NCBI RefSeq assembly: GCF_018406645.1
Contig: NZ_AP024546.1
Span: forward strand, 2,356,001-2,420,000
Reading direction: 5' to 3'
DNA length: 64,000 nucleotides
Source: Lysobacter helvus
GTDB lineage: Bacteria > Pseudomonadota > Gammaproteobacteria > Xanthomonadales > Xanthomonadaceae
The notes under the pieces were generated by a model that was not told the origin of the DNA, did not search any database, and saw nothing but the letters and a program-made list of their open reading frames with translations. Both the position numbers and the translations under genes were made by a program. Shown here one piece after another: positions 63,275 to 64,000 of this stretch (the first letter of the stretch is position 1; the number at the start of each line of letters is the position of its first letter).

Positions 63275-64000
63275 TTACCAGTAGAACTGCACGCGCGCTT
63301 CCACGATGCTCGGGTTGTCGTCCACGAACGCGTTGAACGTGCGGTTGTTGTTGATCGGATCGGCGGCCTGCGTAGCGCTGGTGCGGCCGATGAAGCGCGT
63401 GCTGCTGACGTCGACGTAGTTCAGCATGAACTTGAAGTTCGAACGCCAGTACCAGTTCACGCCGACCGTCCAGGTATCCATCTCGCCGCCGAGCGCACCG
63501 ATCACCGTCGGGTTCGCCGTCGGCGTCGCGCCCGGGATCACCGAGCCATCGTTCAGGTCGATCGTGTCGTAGCGCAGCGCCAGCTGGAACATGCCGCTGC
63601 CCGGGTTGTTCGGCAGCGGCGTGGACGGCGTGCCCGACTTGTAGCCCCAGGTTTCGCCCGTGATGTTCCAGACGCCGGAGATGTAGCCGCTGGACGCCTT
63701 GAAGTCACCCGCGACGCCGCTGTAGCGGTCCGTCGTGCTGGTCATGTACTCGCCCTGCAGCTTGAACGGGCCATGCACCCAGAACGATTCCAGGCCCGTC
63801 GTCGCGATGCGGTCCGTGTTGCGCAGCGCGCCGGTATCGACGATGCGCTGGCCGGCCAGGTCGGCGTCCGGACGCGCGCGCCACTGCACCGTGTCGGTAA
63901 AGGTGTCGTAGTTGTTGTACGACAGGCCCACGTGGAAGATCGAGCCCGTCGCGTTGATGGGCGCCCAGTAGGCGCGCACGCCCCAGCCCGGACCGTGCGG
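63275..64000 (-). CDS. Phosphate-selective porin O/P-like outer-membrane protein, C-terminal part
   Basis: The gene runs off the right edge; the frame is open to base 64000 and about 240 residues are visible. It has amphipathic barrel strands such as GSIFHVGLSYNNYD, FKLQGEYMTSTTDRYSGV, MFQLALRYDTIDLND, EMDTWTVGVNWYWRSNFKFMLNYVDV, and ends ARVQFYW with an aromatic terminal residue as in outer-membrane barrels. The pattern fits the OprP/OprO family, and the pst operon next door supports phosphate uptake. The start, signal and promoter are outside the window. Confidence 0.82.
   Translation of the reverse strand, partial: PHGPGWGVRAYWAPINATGSIFHVGLSYNNYDTFTDTVQWRARPDADLAGQRIVDTGALRNTDRIATTGLESFWVHGPFKLQGEYMTSTTDRYSGVAGDFKASSGYISGVWNITGETWGYKSGTPSTPLPNNPGSGMFQLALRYDTIDLNDGSVIPGATPTANPTVIGALGGEMDTWTVGVNWYWRSNFKFMLNYVDVSSTRFIGRTSATQAADPINNNRTFNAFVDDNPSIVEARVQFYW

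Noticed and set aside
1-64000. CRISPR arrays, tRNA or rRNA genes, insertion sequences, prophage
   Set aside because: No regularly spaced repeats, cloverleaf sequences, transposases or phage structural genes were recognised.

Overview
The window looks like chromosome from a high-GC gammaproteobacterium of the Xanthomonadaceae, most like Lysobacter or a close relative. This rests on very high GC with G/C-rich third positions, a complete zwf-pgl-edd-glk-eda Entner-Doudoroff block, a Caulobacter/Xanthomonas-type maltodextrin locus with its own TonB-dependent receptor, many GTGA/ATGA gene overlaps, and short intergenic palindromes of the REP kind. The genus is inferred from style and gene content, not from a marker gene. 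No rRNA, tRNA, IS element, phage or CRISPR array was seen.

Layout. 1-1784 (+): arsenic operon (ArsR-type regulator fragment, ArsI-type C-As lyase, ArsC, aquaglyceroporin). 1764-12524: a probable murein-peptide scavenging locus. On the minus strand it has a DUF819 permease, NlpC/P60 peptidase, dipeptide epimerase and RpiR-type regulator; divergently, a transglutaminase-like protein, an Oar-like TonB receptor and a serine hydrolase. 12537-18654: signalling genes (KdpDE-like pair, KaiC-like double ATPase, a frameshifted hybrid kinase, a GAF kinase). 18713-22601: orphan ExbD, Tat-exported beta-helix protein, VOC protein and TPR protein. 22727-28450: Entner-Doudoroff operon. 29111-46798: maltodextrin locus with receptor, amylases, debranching enzyme-esterase fusion, alpha-glucosidase, six-hairpin glycosidase and two sugar transporters. 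46908-51978: hypothetical protein, DUF3147 protein, RNase R and a LacI-family regulator. 51980-54675: a visibly AT-richer island with a fused AAA-ATPase/TOPRIM (DUF4435) protein resembling merged PARIS defence proteins, and a membrane coiled-coil protein. 54676-57764: RlmB, small proteins, RNase T. 57863-62519: pstSCAB-phoU with a tandem Pho-box array. 63275-64000: a phosphate-porin-like gene running off the edge.

How it fits together. A 14-bp near-palindrome, TGCA(A/T)ACGTAT(T/G)CA, occurs ahead of the Entner-Doudoroff operon and in both divergent promoters of the maltodextrin locus, each time 72-74 bp before the rightward start codon. It is a good candidate operator for the LacI-family protein at 50935. 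Together they suggest one regulon from dextrin uptake, through periplasmic hydrolysis and glucose import, to glucokinase and the Entner-Doudoroff route.

Repeats matter here. A 215-bp dispersed repeat with a long hairpin lies next to the terminators of two outer-membrane protein genes. One REP-like palindrome shifts the frame of the debranching-enzyme gene. Another appears to encode part of a lipoprotein signal peptide.
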